From Rummeliibacillus stabekisii (GTDB lineage Bacteria > Bacillota > Bacilli > Bacillales_A > Planococcaceae), in assembly GCF_007988965.1 (NCBI RefSeq), contig NZ_BJVD01000008.1, positions 1 to 64,000 of the forward strand: 64,000 bases of DNA. The letters run 5' to 3'. Below the pieces are notes generated by a model. That model made no database searches and was not told the DNA's origin. It worked only from the letters and a program-made list of their open reading frames with translations. Position 1 is the first letter of the stretch, and every line of letters starts with the position of its first letter. Both the position numbers and the translations under genes were made by a program. This document shows positions 8,916 through 18,033 of the stretch, in pieces.

Positions 8916-9905
8916 TTATTTATCATTAACATAGCCTTCGTCATATAGATGACAGGCTACAGAATGACCTTCTTCAACTTCTATTAATATTGGAACAACT
9001 GCTGTACATTGCTCCATCTTGAAAGGACATCTTGTATGGAAAGTACACCCTTTCGGTGGATTAGAGGGGCTTGGAATATCGCCCGATAACAATACATGCT
9101 CTCGCTTGAAATCTGGATCTGGCACAGGCACTGCAGAAAGCAGGCCCTTTGCATATGGGTGAAGCGGATTGGCATAGAGCTTTTCGCTTTCAGCGAGTTC
9201 AACCATCTTTCCTAAATACATCACACCCACTCGATCACTGATATGCCGTACAACCCCCAAATCATGCGCGATAAATATATAAGTAAGCTTTAAATCTTTT
9301 TGCAAATCTTGCATAAGATTTAATACTTGTGCTTGAATCGATACGTCTAGTGCTGAAACAGGCTCATCTGCAATAATGAGCTTCGGATTGGTCATAAGTG
9401 CTCGAGCGATGCCGATTCGTTGCCTTTGCCCACCACTGAACTGATGTGGATAACGATTGGCGTGATAACTTGATAACCCTACGATTTCTAAAAGTTCGAG
9501 CACCTTTTTCTTTCGTTCCTTGGCATTGCCCAATCCATGGACGATCAAAGGCTCTTCTAGTATTTTGCCAATCGTGTGCCGCGGATTAAGTGATGCAAAA
9601 GGATCCTGGAAGACCATTTGAATTTCACGGCGCGCCTTTCTCATCTCAGCATTCGATAGTTTTGTTAAATCTTTTCCTTCAAACTCAATGGAGCCCTCTG
9701 TCGGATCAAGCAGTTTCATAATCATTCGCCCTGTAGTGGATTTCCCGCAGCCGGATTCTCCTACTATGCCTAAGGTTTCTCCCTCATATACATAAAACGA
9801 CACATCATCTACGGCTTTGACGTTTCCTTGTTCTTTGCCTAGAATTCCTTTGCGAATAGGAAAATACTTTTTTAAGTTATTTACTTTCAACAATGGCTCT
9901 GTCAT
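8916..9905 (-). CDS. Peptide ABC transporter ATPase, DppF/OppF type
   Basis: This 329-residue cytosolic ATPase energises the transporter. Walker A is GESGCGKST, the signature is [15 protein letters not shown] and Walker B ends in LIIADEP, with the switch His in FIAHDLGVV. The C-terminal oligopeptide-transporter extension with three clustered cysteines ([14 protein letters not shown]) fits the iron-sulfur-type motif seen in this family. The ATG at 9905 is preferred over the TTG at 9908 because AAGGAGG lies 9 bases before it. Its start overlaps the end of the DppD-like gene by about 30 bases, so the two are translationally coupled. Confidence 0.92.
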   Translation of the reverse strand: MTEPLLKVNNLKKYFPIRKGILGKEQGNVKAVDDVSFYVYEGETLGIVGESGCGKSTTGRMIMKLLDPTEGSIEFEGKDLTKLSNAEMRKARREIQMVFQDPFASLNPRHTIGKILEEPLIVHGLGNAKERKKKVLELLEIVGLSSYHANRYPHQFSGGQRQRIGIARALMTNPKLIIADEPVSALDVSIQAQVLNLMQDLQKDLKLTYIFIAHDLGVVRHISDRVGVMYLGKMVELAESEKLYANPLHPYAKGLLSAVPVPDPDFKREHVLLSGDIPSPSNPPKGCTFHTRCPFKMEQCTAVVPILIEVEEGHSVACHLYDEGYVNDK

Positions 9906-10896
9906 CAATGTGTGCCTCCTTGCCGCTTACTAAAAAGCATCTTGTCTTATGGTGCTCTCCTGTCTGATAGAGAGTAGGGTTCTCCTGTAAACAGCGTTCA
10001 TGCGCCCATTCGCAGCGTGCAGCAAAACGGCAACCCTGCTTAATGCTTCCGGGTTTTGGTACATTTCCTCGAATGGAGTATAATCGATCCTTCTTAAACC
10101 TCATATCAGGCACAGATTGGATTAATCCTTTTGTATAGGGATGCTGTGGATCCTTAAAGATCAAATCAACAGGTCCTTCCTCAACAATTTGCCCACTATA
10201 CATAACGACAACTCGTTCACACGTTTCAGCCACTACGCCTAAATCATGCGTGATTAGCATAACAGCCGTATTAAGCCGTTTATTTAAATCCCTCATAAGT
10301 TGGAGGATTTGGGCTTGAATCGTAACATCCAACGCAGTTGTTGGTTCATCTGCTATCAAGATTTTTGGATCGCAAACTAAAGCCATTGCAATCATGACCC
10401 TTTGCCGCATTCCTCCTGATAATTGGTGAGGATATTCTTTTAGCAGCTCTTCTGAACGGGGAAGCCCCACTAACTTCATCATTTCAATGGCACGTTCTTC
10501 TGCTTTTTTCTTGGACCATTTTTTATTGTGAATCAAAATGGCTTCCGTTAATTGATTACCTATTGTAAAAAGGGGATTCAACGATGTCATAGGCTCTTGG
10601 AAAATCATCGCTACTTCTTTCCCTCTAATTTTTCGCATTTCTTTATCCGAAAACTTTGCTAAGTCCGTGCCTTCTAAGAGAATTTCACCGTTTGTGACCT
10701 TTCCTGGCGGGGAAGGTACAAGCCCCATAATAGAAAGGGACGTTACGCTTTTGCCGCAGCCTGATTCTCCTACTATGCCAAGAATTTCACCTTCTCTTAG
10801 CGAAAAATCTATGTTATCAACTGCAGGAATTGCTCCATCCTCTGTAAAAAATGTTGTTTCTAAACCTTTAACCTGTAATAGCTCCTTCCGTTCCAT
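9877..10896 (-). CDS. Peptide ABC transporter ATPase, DppD/OppD type
   Basis: This 339-residue ATPase is the first gene of the operon. Walker A is [13 protein letters not shown], the signature [15 protein letters not shown], Walker [12 protein letters not shown], and the C-terminal cysteine cluster is [21 protein letters not shown] lies 9 bases before the ATG. It pairs with the DppF-like ATPase that overlaps its 3' end. A strong sigma-A promoter lies about 150 bases upstream. The operon sits between ygaE and ygaD, genes that are adjacent in B. subtilis, so it is an insertion or an ancestral difference at this locus. Confidence 0.92.
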   Translation of the reverse strand: MERKELLQVKGLETTFFTEDGAIPAVDNIDFSLREGEILGIVGESGCGKSVTSLSIMGLVPSPPGKVTNGEILLEGTDLAKFSDKEMRKIRGKEVAMIFQEPMTSLNPLFTIGNQLTEAILIHNKKWSKKKAEERAIEMMKLVGLPRSEELLKEYPHQLSGGMRQRVMIAMALVCDPKILIADEPTTALDVTIQAQILQLMRDLNKRLNTAVMLITHDLGVVAETCERVVVMYSGQIVEEGPVDLIFKDPQHPYTKGLIQSVPDMRFKKDRLYSIRGNVPKPGSIKQGCRFAARCEWAHERCLQENPTLYQTGEHHKTRCFLVSGKEAHIDDRAIVESK

Positions 10897-11046
10897 CCCA
10901 TCACTCCCTCAAGAGTCTTATCTTCTATTTTATATATATGCGCTTAAAAGCTCGTTCCTTCCTCGCTCTAAAGTTTAATAGAGTGATTAAAGGTACCCTA
11001 AACCGTTTTAGGTCGTATTGCATAATTAATTGCAATATATTTCTGA

Positions 11047-11075
11047 ATTATCTATTAATCATAATATTTTGTCAA
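11047..11075 (-). promoter_or_regulatory. Promoter of the peptide ABC operon
   Basis: On the minus strand -35 TTGACA (11070-11075), a 17-base spacer and -10 GATAAT (11047-11052) give a near-consensus sigma-A promoter. The transcript would have a leader of about 145 bases, with no riboswitch I recognise. Confidence 0.75.
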
Positions 11076-11148
11076 TAGTATTTTTACTTTTGAGCTTCTG
11101 CTAGATTCGTATATATATGAGATAAGACACTCCTTTTCGACTGCGAAC

Positions 11149-11175
11149 AAAAAGGCCTCCACGAAATGGAGGCCG
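11149..11175 (-). terminator. Second minus-strand terminator downstream of ygaD
   Basis: CGGCCTCC...GGAGGCC with an 8-base loop is followed by a T run on the minus strand. It lies about 100 bases beyond the main ygaD terminator and may be a backup or end a short RNA. Confidence 0.65.
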
Positions 11176-11279
11176 CAGACTGTGGAGAGAAGGGTTGGAA
11201 ATCGAAATGATTTTAACCCCTTCTGTGTTTTCTGCTTCTAAATCAGCAGAGGAAAAATCAACAGTTTTAGTAGTGATTC

Positions 11280-11331
11280 TATAAAAAAAGACTGCAGGCA
11301 AACTCTAAACCCATGAGTTTGTCTACAGTCT
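11280..11331 (-). terminator. Terminator after the ygaD ABC gene
   Basis: On the minus strand GACTGTAGACAAACTC pairs with GAGTTTGCCTGCAGTC (one mismatch), followed by seven Ts. It is about 35 bases downstream of the stop codon. Confidence 0.8.
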
Positions 11332-11364
11332 GAGGCCTTATCAAAAATGGAGGCCGATTGAACG

Positions 11365-13113
11365 TTATTCTAATGTTTGGATATGGAACAAGTTATGATA
11401 AATTCCATCCTGTTTTTCTAGAAGTTCTTGATGGGTGCCTTGTTCTTTCAACTCTCCATGATCAATGACTAAAATCTGATCTGCATGTGTAATCGTAGAT
11501 AGACGGTGCGCCACGATAACCGTTGTACGATTATGCGCTAGCCTGTCAAGAGATTCTTGAATCAATGCTTCACTTTCTAGGTCAAGGGCAGAAGTAGCTT
11601 CATCCAAAATAAGGATAGGCGGGTTCTTTAAGAACACTCTCGCGATGGCAATCCGTTGTTTTTGTCCGCCGGATAGTTTTACGCCTCTTTCGCCCACTTT
11701 TGTATCATACCCCTCAGGAAGAGACAATATAAATTCATGGGCATTGGCGGCTTTGGCAGCTTCAATGACTTCCTCGTCTGACGCATCTGGATTACCCATT
11801 AAGATATTCGCTTTCACAGAATCGCTAAACAATATATTATCCTGCATAACAATACCGATTTGGGAACGCAATGATAGGAGTGTCGTTTTCCGAATATCCA
11901 CCCCATCGATTTTTACAGCGCCCTTTTGGACATCATAAAAACGAGGAATCAAGCTGATGATCGTGGACTTACCACCGCCACTCATACCGACAAGCGCTAC
12001 CGTTTGGCCCGGAACAATGTCAAAGTTAACATTTTTCAGTACATCTTGCCCGTCATCATTATAGCGGAAAGACACATGGTCGAATTCAATTTTCCCCTTC
12101 ACTTGTGGTAATGGTTTAGCATCCTTCGCATCTTCTACTTCATAGGTTTGGTCAAAAAGCTCAAACATGCGGTCCATTGATGCAACGGCTTGTGTTAATG
12201 TTGTAGACGAATTAACTAATCGACGCAATGGATTGTACAAGCTATCTATATAAGCAACAAAAGCAGCCATCGTACCGACAGAAAGATGTCCATTAATTAC
12301 TTCATAGCCTGCAAAGCCGATAACAATTAATGGAGCAATTCCTGTAATCGTATTAACTACTGCAAAGGTCTTCGCATTCCATCTTGTTTGGTCTAATGCT
12401 TTGTTTAAGAATTCTCCGTTTGTACCGCTGAATATCTTTTGTTCATGTTTTTCTAATGTAAAGCTTTTAATAATATTCATGCCTTGAACACGCTCATGCA
12501 GGTAACTTTGAACACCTGCCAATGCCTTTGATCTTTCCCTTGTTAGTGAACGCAGACGGCTAAAGAAATATCGTACACTAATCGCGTAGAATGGAAAGGC
12601 GATTAAAGATACAAGCGTTAACTTTACATCCAATTTCATCATGACAACGATGGCAATAATAATGGTAGATAAGTCAATCCACACATTCATTAACCCAGTC
12701 ATGACAAATTCTTTTGTTTGCTCGACATCATTGATTGTTCGAGAAATGACGTCTCCTACCCGATTATTGGAATAGAATTTTAAACCCAACTTTTGCAGGT
12801 GAACATATAATTTTTGGCGAATATCGTACAGAATATTATTACTTAATTTTTGAGCTAAATATTGACGATAGTACTCAATTGGCGGACGAATTATGAAGAA
12901 AAGAATTGCGGTACCGCCAAGCCAATAAAACAGTTCCTTTGTTTTCATTTCAGTCGAGAGGTCTTTTGCGCCTATAATATCATCTATGACAATTTTAATA
13001 AGCACTGGAGTAAAAAGTGGTATAGCAAATTTAATAACTCCGAGTATAAAAGTGACAAATATATTCACTCTATATGGTTTGACGAAGCGCAAATAGCGTT
13101 TCATACTGCCCAA
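11365..13113 (-). CDS. ygaD: ABC exporter, fused permease and ATPase (YgaD-like)
   Basis: This 582-residue half-transporter has an N-terminal six-helix exporter domain (about residues 15-310) and a C-terminal ATPase. Walker A is GMSGGGKST, the signature [14 protein letters not shown], Walker [14 protein letters not shown] and the switch His VAHRLSTI. It would work as a homodimer exporting a drug, lipid or peptide; the substrate is unknown. Length and place match B. subtilis YgaD, next to ntdP (YgaC). The start is a TTG at 13113 with AAGGA 11 bases before; an ATG three codons later is the alternative. The gene is transcribed from the ntdP side but has its own terminators on both sides. Confidence 0.87.
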   Translation of the reverse strand: MGSMKRYLRFVKPYRVNIFVTFILGVIKFAIPLFTPVLIKIVIDDIIGAKDLSTEMKTKELFYWLGGTAILFFIIRPPIEYYRQYLAQKLSNNILYDIRQKLYVHLQKLGLKFYSNNRVGDVISRTINDVEQTKEFVMTGLMNVWIDLSTIIIAIVVMMKLDVKLTLVSLIAFPFYAISVRYFFSRLRSLTRERSKALAGVQSYLHERVQGMNIIKSFTLEKHEQKIFSGTNGEFLNKALDQTRWNAKTFAVVNTITGIAPLIVIGFAGYEVINGHLSVGTMAAFVAYIDSLYNPLRRLVNSSTTLTQAVASMDRMFELFDQTYEVEDAKDAKPLPQVKGKIEFDHVSFRYNDDGQDVLKNVNFDIVPGQTVALVGMSGGGKSTIISLIPRFYDVQKGAVKIDGVDIRKTTLLSLRSQIGIVMQDNILFSDSVKANILMGNPDASDEEVIEAAKAANAHEFILSLPEGYDTKVGERGVKLSGGQKQRIAIARVFLKNPPILILDEATSALDLESEALIQESLDRLAHNRTTVIVAHRLSTITHADQILVIDHGELKEQGTHQELLEKQDGIYHNLFHIQTLE

Positions 13114-13135
13114 TTACATCACGTTCCTTTCAAAC

Positions 13136-13167
13136 GAAAAAAAGCTGCCCTGATCCGCCGGGCAACT
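13136..13167 (-). terminator. Terminator after ntdP
   Basis: AGTTGCCC pairs with GGGCAGCT (one wobble), followed by seven Ts on the minus strand, between ntdP and the ABC exporter. Confidence 0.7.
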
Positions 13168-13206
13168 CCTTTTCAATTTTTGCATTGCGTTTAAGACAAG
13201 CGAAAG

Positions 13207-13752
13207 CTACTTAGGATTATGCAGTTCTTTTTGGAACTTATAGCGGCTTGTCCACGCTTCAATAAAGTCTGGCGCAAATGGCCCTTTACGTTTATCTATC
13301 CAGCTGATTAATTTGTCAACATTGGATTTAAGGATATGGTCTATCACTAGTGGATAGCCCATTGCCTTTTTATGCTGCTCATACTCATCCTCATCAAGTA
13401 GTGTATACGACATGTCCGAGAATACTTTGATATCCAAATCATAATCAATATACTTTACAGCATTATGGTCAAATACAAATGGTGAGCTCATATTACAATA
13501 GTAATATACTCCATCTTCCCTTAACATACAAATAATATTAAACCAATGCTCTGCATGGAAATAACATATGGACGGTTCCCGTGTAACCCATGTACGCCCG
13601 TCTGACTCAATGACTAATGTTTTATCATTCGCACCGATTACGATATTTTTAGTAGCCTTTAATACCATCGTTTCCTGCCAAACTCGGTGGATCTTGCCGT
13701 TGTGTTTATAACTATGTATTTGTATGATTTCCCCTTCTGACGGAATTGCCAT
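13207..13752 (-). CDS. ntdP: Nucleoside tri-/diphosphate phosphatase NtdP (DUF402, YgaC)
   Basis: This 181-residue protein is of the DUF402 family, whose Staphylococcus and Bacillus members hydrolyse nucleoside tri- and diphosphates. The family core is visible as [13 protein letters not shown] near the N-terminus, then WYNIICM-like [17 protein letters not shown] and the acidic metal-binding stretch [12 protein letters not shown] with DEDEYEQH. The ATG at 13752 is chosen because AAAGGTGG lies 7 bases before it; the frame to 13818 adds an unsupported leader. It sits between sspE and ygaD, as ygaC does in B. subtilis. Confidence 0.85.
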   Translation of the reverse strand: MAIPSEGEIIQIHSYKHNGKIHRVWQETMVLKATKNIVIGANDKTLVIESDGRTWVTREPSICYFHAEHWFNIICMLREDGVYYYCNMSSPFVFDHNAVKYIDYDLDIKVFSDMSYTLLDEDEYEQHKKAMGYPLVIDHILKSNVDKLISWIDKRKGPFAPDFIEAWTSRYKFQKELHNPK

Positions 13753-13830
13753 TGAAAGACCACCTTTCAAACACCCCTTATGAGCGTTCTTTTGTAACAT
13801 TATAACAATCCTCGTCAAAAACGTGTAGCA

Positions 13831-13863
13831 AAAAAAACTGGTGAAGGATAATCCTCCACCAAT
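13831..13863 (-). terminator. Terminator after sspE
   Basis: TGGTGGAGGAT pairs with ATCCTTCACCA around a tiny loop and is followed by eight or more Ts on the minus strand, about 15 bases after the sspE stop codon. Confidence 0.8.
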
Positions 13864-13877
13864 TTGTTTGTTAAAAG

Positions 13878-14108
13878 CTATTGATTTTGATTTGGATTGT
13901 TTTGTCCATAAAGACCAGAAGCTTGCTGCTTAGCGCGTTCAGCTTGTTGGTTTTGCTTTTTGACAGCTTGAACATCTGTCTCAGCACCAAACTCCTCAGT
14001 GTTTTGCCCCGCAAGACGCCCAGAAGCTTGTTGCTTTTTAGCTTCAGCTTGTTGGTTTAACTTTTTCACACCTTGAACATCTGTTTCGCCGTTGAATTTT
14101 TTTCTCAA
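13878..14108 (-). CDS. sspE: Gamma-type small acid-soluble spore protein SspE
   Basis: This 76-residue protein is a storage protein of the spore core, broken down during germination. It holds two tandem copies of the gamma-SASP repeat, [20 protein letters not shown] near the N-terminus and [20 protein letters not shown] in the second half. It is rich in Gln, Asn, Lys and Ala and lacks Cys. The start is a TTG at 14108, reading [11 protein letters not shown], with GGAGGTGAT in front; the longer frame is not supported. A sigma-G-like promoter lies just upstream, giving a leader of about 20 bases. It shows that the organism forms endospores. Confidence 0.93.
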   Translation of the reverse strand: MRKKFNGETDVQGVKKLNQQAEAKKQQASGRLAGQNTEEFGAETDVQAVKKQNQQAERAKQQASGLYGQNNPNQNQ

Positions 14109-14128
14109 TGTAATCACCTCCACGACTA

Positions 14129-14158
14129 TAAGTTGTGCAGTATGATGTTTTTTATACA
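14129..14158 (-). promoter_or_regulatory. Sigma-G-like promoter of sspE
   Basis: On the minus strand TGTATA (14153-14158), a 17-base spacer and CAACTTA (14129-14135) resemble the sigma-G consensus TGAATA and CATACTA. The site lies just ahead of the ribosome binding site. Confidence 0.5.
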
Positions 14159-14229
14159 ATGGTTATTAAATTCAGCAAGCAACCCACACTAATACTCACT
14201 AGGAGAATAAACTGTGTACAAGGTAAAAT

Positions 14230-15309
14230 TTAAGCATGTTTATGTTTTGCTTCGGTTTCTTTCCATGCAGCCCAAATCTTTTGCATAGGTACAGGCAGTG
14301 GCAGAGCTTTTATTTCTTCCTCTGTAAACCAAACGCTGGATTCTGTTGGTTGTCCGTTCTGTTCTACCTTCAAATAGTAACTCTCCATATTCCATGTTAG
14401 ATGTGAAAAAATATGCTTGAAGGACAATAATCTTTCGCGGCTTACAAGATCTACATTGTAAGAATCTGCAAGGAAACCTTCGCTTGGAGTTGTTGATTTT
14501 TCTACCATTGGGAATTGCCACATGTTTGCAAGCAGACCTTTACCAGGTCTTTTTTCTAATAAGAACTGTTTCTTTTCATTTTGCACAACAAACACATCAT
14601 AAAAAAGGTCTTTCATTTTCGTTTTTTTTGTTTTAATCGGCAATTCTTCTGGACGGCCTTCCTGGAAAGCAGTGCAAAATTCGCGTACCGGGCAAAGGAG
14701 GCATTTGGGTGAAGTTGGCGTACAAATCAGCGCTCCTAATTCCATTAACCCTTGGTTGAATTCAGAAGGATACGCTGGATCAATTAATTCCATAACGGCT
14801 TGTTCAAATATTTTTTTCGTTTTAGGTAAAGCGATATCTTCTTTAATCAAAAGAACTCTGCTGAGCACGCGCATTACATTGCCATCGACTGCATGTTCGG
14901 CTTTATTATAGGCAATACTTAGAATAGCACCCGCGGTATAAGGGCCGACACCTTTTAATTTGATAATTTCCGGGCGATTGTCAGGCACTGTACTACTATA
15001 CTTTTCTACAACCTCTCTGACGCCTGCTTGCAGATTTCTAGCTCTCGAATAATAACCAAGACCTTCCCATTGCTTTAATAGTTTTTCTTCAGGTGCTTGC
15101 GCTAAATCCTCCGGAGTAGGAAATTCTTCGATAAAACGATTGTAATAAGGGATGACAGTATCTACTCTTGTTTGCTGTAGCATAACTTCTGACACCCATA
15201 TTTTGTACGGATCATGCGTGTGTCTCCAAGGCAAATCTCTTTTTTCTCGAATAAACCATTGAACTAATGCTTCTTGGAATTGTTTTTTATATTGATAATG
15301 AAAATTCAT
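14230..15309 (-). CDS. mutY: A/G-specific adenine DNA glycosylase MutY
   Basis: MutY removes adenine mispaired with 8-oxoguanine. The catalytic Glu41 lies in WVSEVMLQQTRVDTVIPYY, and the helix-hairpin-helix with the catalytic Asp region is LKGVGPYTAGAILSIAYN. The 4Fe-4S ligands follow the pattern C-X6-C-X2-C-X5-C in CTPTSPKCLLCPVREFC. The C-terminal NUDIX-like domain (about 235-355) recognises 8-oxoG. The ATG at 15309 has AAGG 8 bases before it, giving 359 residues; a GTG three codons upstream overlaps that site. Neighbours sspE and yfhP are the expected ones. Confidence 0.95.
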   Translation of the reverse strand: MNFHYQYKKQFQEALVQWFIREKRDLPWRHTHDPYKIWVSEVMLQQTRVDTVIPYYNRFIEEFPTPEDLAQAPEEKLLKQWEGLGYYSRARNLQAGVREVVEKYSSTVPDNRPEIIKLKGVGPYTAGAILSIAYNKAEHAVDGNVMRVLSRVLLIKEDIALPKTKKIFEQAVMELIDPAYPSEFNQGLMELGALICTPTSPKCLLCPVREFCTAFQEGRPEELPIKTKKTKMKDLFYDVFVVQNEKKQFLLEKRPGKGLLANMWQFPMVEKSTTPSEGFLADSYNVDLVSRERLLSFKHIFSHLTWNMESYYLKVEQNGQPTESSVWFTEEEIKALPLPVPMQKIWAAWKETEAKHKHA

Positions 15310-15433
15310 GTTTTCCACCTTTTTAATTCATTTTTAATTCACATACAAAGTGGGCATTATAGTGTAAACTGTTGCCTAAAAGGGTAAACAGTAAGTATAA
15401 GCAATACTCCCATGTTATAAGGAGTTGATCATT

Positions 15434-16426
15434 TTGGATTCTGGAACACATCTAGTAATGGGAATTGCGCTAGGCGGCTTGGCTATGGTTGACCCAGTTG
15501 TTGCCGGCAGCTCATCCACTTCTATGGCCGTCATTACCAGCGTAATTATTGGTTCCCAAGCACCTGATATTGATACTGTTTTGAAATTGCGCAGCAATGC
15601 TATATATATACGCCATCACCGAGGAATTACACACTCCATTCCAGCGGTTCTATTATGGCCGATTTTAATTTCATCTGTCTTTTTTTTAGTATTCCCGCAT
15701 ACTAATTTTTTGCATCTCTGGCTTTGGACATTCCTTGCAGTCTTTTTACATGTCTTTGTAGATATTTTTAATGCGTATGGCACACAGGCACTGCGCCCCT
15801 TCTCTAAGCGATGGGTAGCACTTGGCTGGATTAATACGTTTGATCCGATTATTTTCGCCTTGCATGTGATCGCCTTAATGTTTTGGGCATTCGGTGCGGA
15901 CCCAGTACCTACCATGTTTTCTTTGTACAGTGTGGTATTCATCTATTATGTGGTACGTTTCTTTCTTCAACGATCAGTCAAGAAAGCGGTCCATAATACA
16001 ATACCTGATGCTAAGAGAATTATTTTATCGCCTACGTCACGTTTCTTCCAATATAGAGTAGCAGCCAACTCTGCTACTCATCACTATGTGGGACGTGCTT
16101 ATGGGCGTTCAATTACCATTTACGACAAATTTAAAATTGAACCATTGCCCGATACGCCACTTTTCCATAAAGTATTGGAAGACCCGAATTTTAAAACGTT
16201 TGTTTCTTTCTCTCCACTCTATAGGTGGGAGGTCAACCAATTGGGTGATGGGAAAACAGAAGTACGTCTCATAGATCTGAGGTATCGCAGCAATAATTAT
16301 TATCCATTTGTTGCAATCGCACATCTGACAAAAGATCTAACCATCGTCAAATCCTTTACAGGTTGGATTTTCAGCGAAGACAAACTACAGAAAAAATTAG
16401 TAGTGAAATCAGAAGGCATCCGTTAA
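15434..16426 (+). CDS. yfhP: Membrane-bound metal-dependent hydrolase-like protein YfhP
   Basis: This 330-residue protein is of the DUF457/YdjM-like family and matches YfhP, a spore-former protein with reported repressor-like effects in B. subtilis. The N-terminal MDSGTHLVMGIALGGLAM and the motif QAPDIDTVLK followed by HHRGITHSIPAVLLW carry the conserved His and Asp residues. Four or more membrane segments lie in residues 60-180, and the C-terminal 130 residues are soluble. The TTG at 15434 is chosen since AAGGAG is 9 bases before it; the TTG at 15425 is too close to that site. The biochemical activity is unproven. Confidence 0.85.
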   Translation: MDSGTHLVMGIALGGLAMVDPVVAGSSSTSMAVITSVIIGSQAPDIDTVLKLRSNAIYIRHHRGITHSIPAVLLWPILISSVFFLVFPHTNFLHLWLWTFLAVFLHVFVDIFNAYGTQALRPFSKRWVALGWINTFDPIIFALHVIALMFWAFGADPVPTMFSLYSVVFIYYVVRFFLQRSVKKAVHNTIPDAKRIILSPTSRFFQYRVAANSATHHYVGRAYGRSITIYDKFKIEPLPDTPLFHKVLEDPNFKTFVSFSPLYRWEVNQLGDGKTEVRLIDLRYRSNNYYPFVAIAHLTKDLTIVKSFTGWIFSEDKLQKKLVVKSEGIR

Positions 16427-16437
16427 AAGGCCATCAA

Positions 16438-16475
16438 AATGACCGTTTCTATAAAAGAAACGGTCATTCTTTTTG
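16438..16475 (+). terminator. Terminator after yfhP
   Basis: AATGACCGTTTC pairs perfectly with GAAACGGTCATT around a 7-base loop and is followed by a T run. It may also serve the converging recX operon. Confidence 0.85.
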
Positions 16476-16527
16476 TATAAACGGACAATCTAAGCAATAG
16501 TTTAACATGTCCATTTTAGCCAAAAAT

Positions 16528-16782
16528 CTATTCTTCATTTAAAAGGTGCGCATATTTTGGATTACGAGCTACAAATTCATTTAACTGGCTGCCGTAGCTG
16601 TCTATCCATTGTGAGATGATTTTCTCCGACATTTTAGCTCCTTGATAGTCGTAGCCTGCTTTAGCATAGGTGGCTTCAAAATCAGACCAAAGAAGTTCCA
16701 CCCAAACACGCGCTTTCTCCTCTGATATTTTCGGATTTTTGTCTTGCAGTTTTGCAACTAATTCATTGATAATTCGTTCCAT
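16528..16782 (-). CDS. yfhJ: WVELL family protein YfhJ
   Basis: This 84-residue acidic protein carries the diagnostic motif WVELLWSDFEATYAKAGY, which names the WVELL family. It has no membrane segment and no recognisable catalytic site. It starts 3 bases after yfhH ends and is the third gene of recX-yfhH-yfhJ, the same order as in B. subtilis. Function is unknown. Confidence 0.85.
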   Translation of the reverse strand: MERIINELVAKLQDKNPKISEEKARVWVELLWSDFEATYAKAGYDYQGAKMSEKIISQWIDSYGSQLNEFVARNPKYAHLLNEE

Positions 16783-16785
16783 CTT

Positions 16786-17109
16786 TTAGCTCTCCTTTAC
16801 AGGTGTTAGCATAGCAATCGGAAGGGCTTCTTCATAATGATTGCCGCCTAAGCGATAGCCCCATGCATACACACCTTTTAAATAATCGACCTTAAAGAAC
16901 ATCCCTGGGTCGTTTGCAATCCGATACATCTCACCTGATTTAAAATCTTCTGGGTTTAACAAATACGACTGTGCCACTAATGCTTTCCGTTCATACACAG
17001 CAAACTCATTTAGAATACCGAGCTGCTCTGCTTTTCTTGCTTTTTCTTTTAGTGTGGCAATTGTTTCCCGTAATTCAGTAGGGTTCATTTCGCTAAATTT
17101 CTTCTCCAT
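16786..17109 (-). CDS. yfhH: DUF1811 family protein YfhH
   Basis: This 107-residue protein of the YfhH/DUF1811 family has a helical N-terminal half (ELRETIATLKEKARKAEQLG) and a C-terminal beta-rich half with DPGMFFKVDYLKGVYAWGYR, probably SH3-like. The ATG at 17109 is used because AAGGAG precedes it; it overlaps the 3' end of recX by 17 bases, so the genes are translationally coupled. The role is unknown. Coupling to recX hints at, but does not show, a link to recombination. Confidence 0.85.
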   Translation of the reverse strand: MEKKFSEMNPTELRETIATLKEKARKAEQLGILNEFAVYERKALVAQSYLLNPEDFKSGEMYRIANDPGMFFKVDYLKGVYAWGYRLGGNHYEEALPIAMLTPVKES

Positions 17110-17917
17110 TGTCCTGCTCCTTTTCCTTTTGTTCAATAAAATCATCTATCACTTCTGCAGGGAATCCTTTTTGATATAGAGCTTGTTTCACCCGCATATG
17201 CAATTCGTATCCTGTATATTTTGAGGCGTATTTCTTCCACGCCTTTTCACCTTGCAGTTCTATCATATCTTGCCATTCTTCATCTTCTTTGGATAAATCC
17301 ACTTGCTCGATTACTCTTTCGCAAATTGAATAGGAGTAGCCCTTGCGCAGTAGCAAATCCTGTATTTTTTGCTTTATTTGGACGGGTGTCTTGCGATGCT
17401 CACTTCGCACAACCTTTTCCGCTAGCTGTTTAGCAATCTTGGCTTGCTCATCTTCAGAAAATTCATCGAGTACTCTCTGCTGCAGATTTTCTTCGATGCC
17501 CCTTTTTTTCAGGTCCATCTTAATCGCTCTTGGCCCTTTTTTGGCTGTTTTCTTTTTTGTTTCGACTAAAGCCCTGGAGTAACTTTCATCATTTAAGAAG
17601 CCAAGCTTTTTTAGCTTTTGCAGTGCTTCTTGGATCACCGCATCCCCAAATTCTAAACCCTTCAATTTTTGGCGGACTTCATGTTCGCTGCGCATTTGAT
17701 AACTCAAATAGGAAAGTGATCGATTGAAAGCTCGTTGAATTTCATCGTCGAATGCAATTTCCTCAACCGTTAATGAATCGAGTACCTTTCCTTTTGTCAG
17801 ACCATATTGAATAAGAATACCCTCGTCCACGCTAAATGCATATTCTTCATTAAGAAATATATTATAACGCTCTTGGTTCCTTTTTTGGGCGCTTATTTTT
17901 GTAATTACACGAGACAT
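17093..17917 (-). CDS. recX: RecA regulatory protein RecX
   Basis: RecX binds along RecA filaments and limits or remodels their activity. This 274-residue form has the three tandem three-helix modules typical of long Firmicute RecX proteins. Family blocks such as LSYLSYQMRSEHEVRQKL, LKKLGFLNDESYSRALVE and KKGPRAIKMDLKKRGI are plain. The ATG at 17917 follows GGAGGTGG; the frame to 17932 has no better site. It leads a three-gene operon with yfhH and yfhJ and is divergent from pdaA. Confidence 0.93.
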   Translation of the reverse strand: MSRVITKISAQKRNQERYNIFLNEEYAFSVDEGILIQYGLTKGKVLDSLTVEEIAFDDEIQRAFNRSLSYLSYQMRSEHEVRQKLKGLEFGDAVIQEALQKLKKLGFLNDESYSRALVETKKKTAKKGPRAIKMDLKKRGIEENLQQRVLDEFSEDEQAKIAKQLAEKVVRSEHRKTPVQIKQKIQDLLLRKGYSYSICERVIEQVDLSKEDEEWQDMIELQGEKAWKKYASKYTGYELHMRVKQALYQKGFPAEVIDDFIEQKEKEQDNGEEI

Positions 17918-17977
17918 TCGGTCCACCTCCATTATATAAGTATAACAAGACTTCGTTTAAAAACAATTATCCCTAAC

Positions 17978-18007
17978 TGCATAATTCCTGGTATTACACA
18001 CAAGCTA
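17978..18007 (+). promoter_or_regulatory. Sigma-G-like promoter of pdaA
   Basis: TGCATA (17978-17983), a 17-base spacer and CAAGCTA (18001-18007) resemble sigma-G elements. The pdaA gene of B. subtilis is expressed in the forespore, so the site makes biological sense. It shares its geometry with the sspE promoter. Confidence 0.5.
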
Positions 18008-18033
18008 ACACAAAAAGAAAGGATGCGTGAAAA

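Noticed and set aside
11101-11301. 66-codon minus-strand frame downstream of ygaD
   Set aside because: It runs straight through two terminator hairpins and has no ribosome binding site. Its protein is the translation of hairpin DNA.
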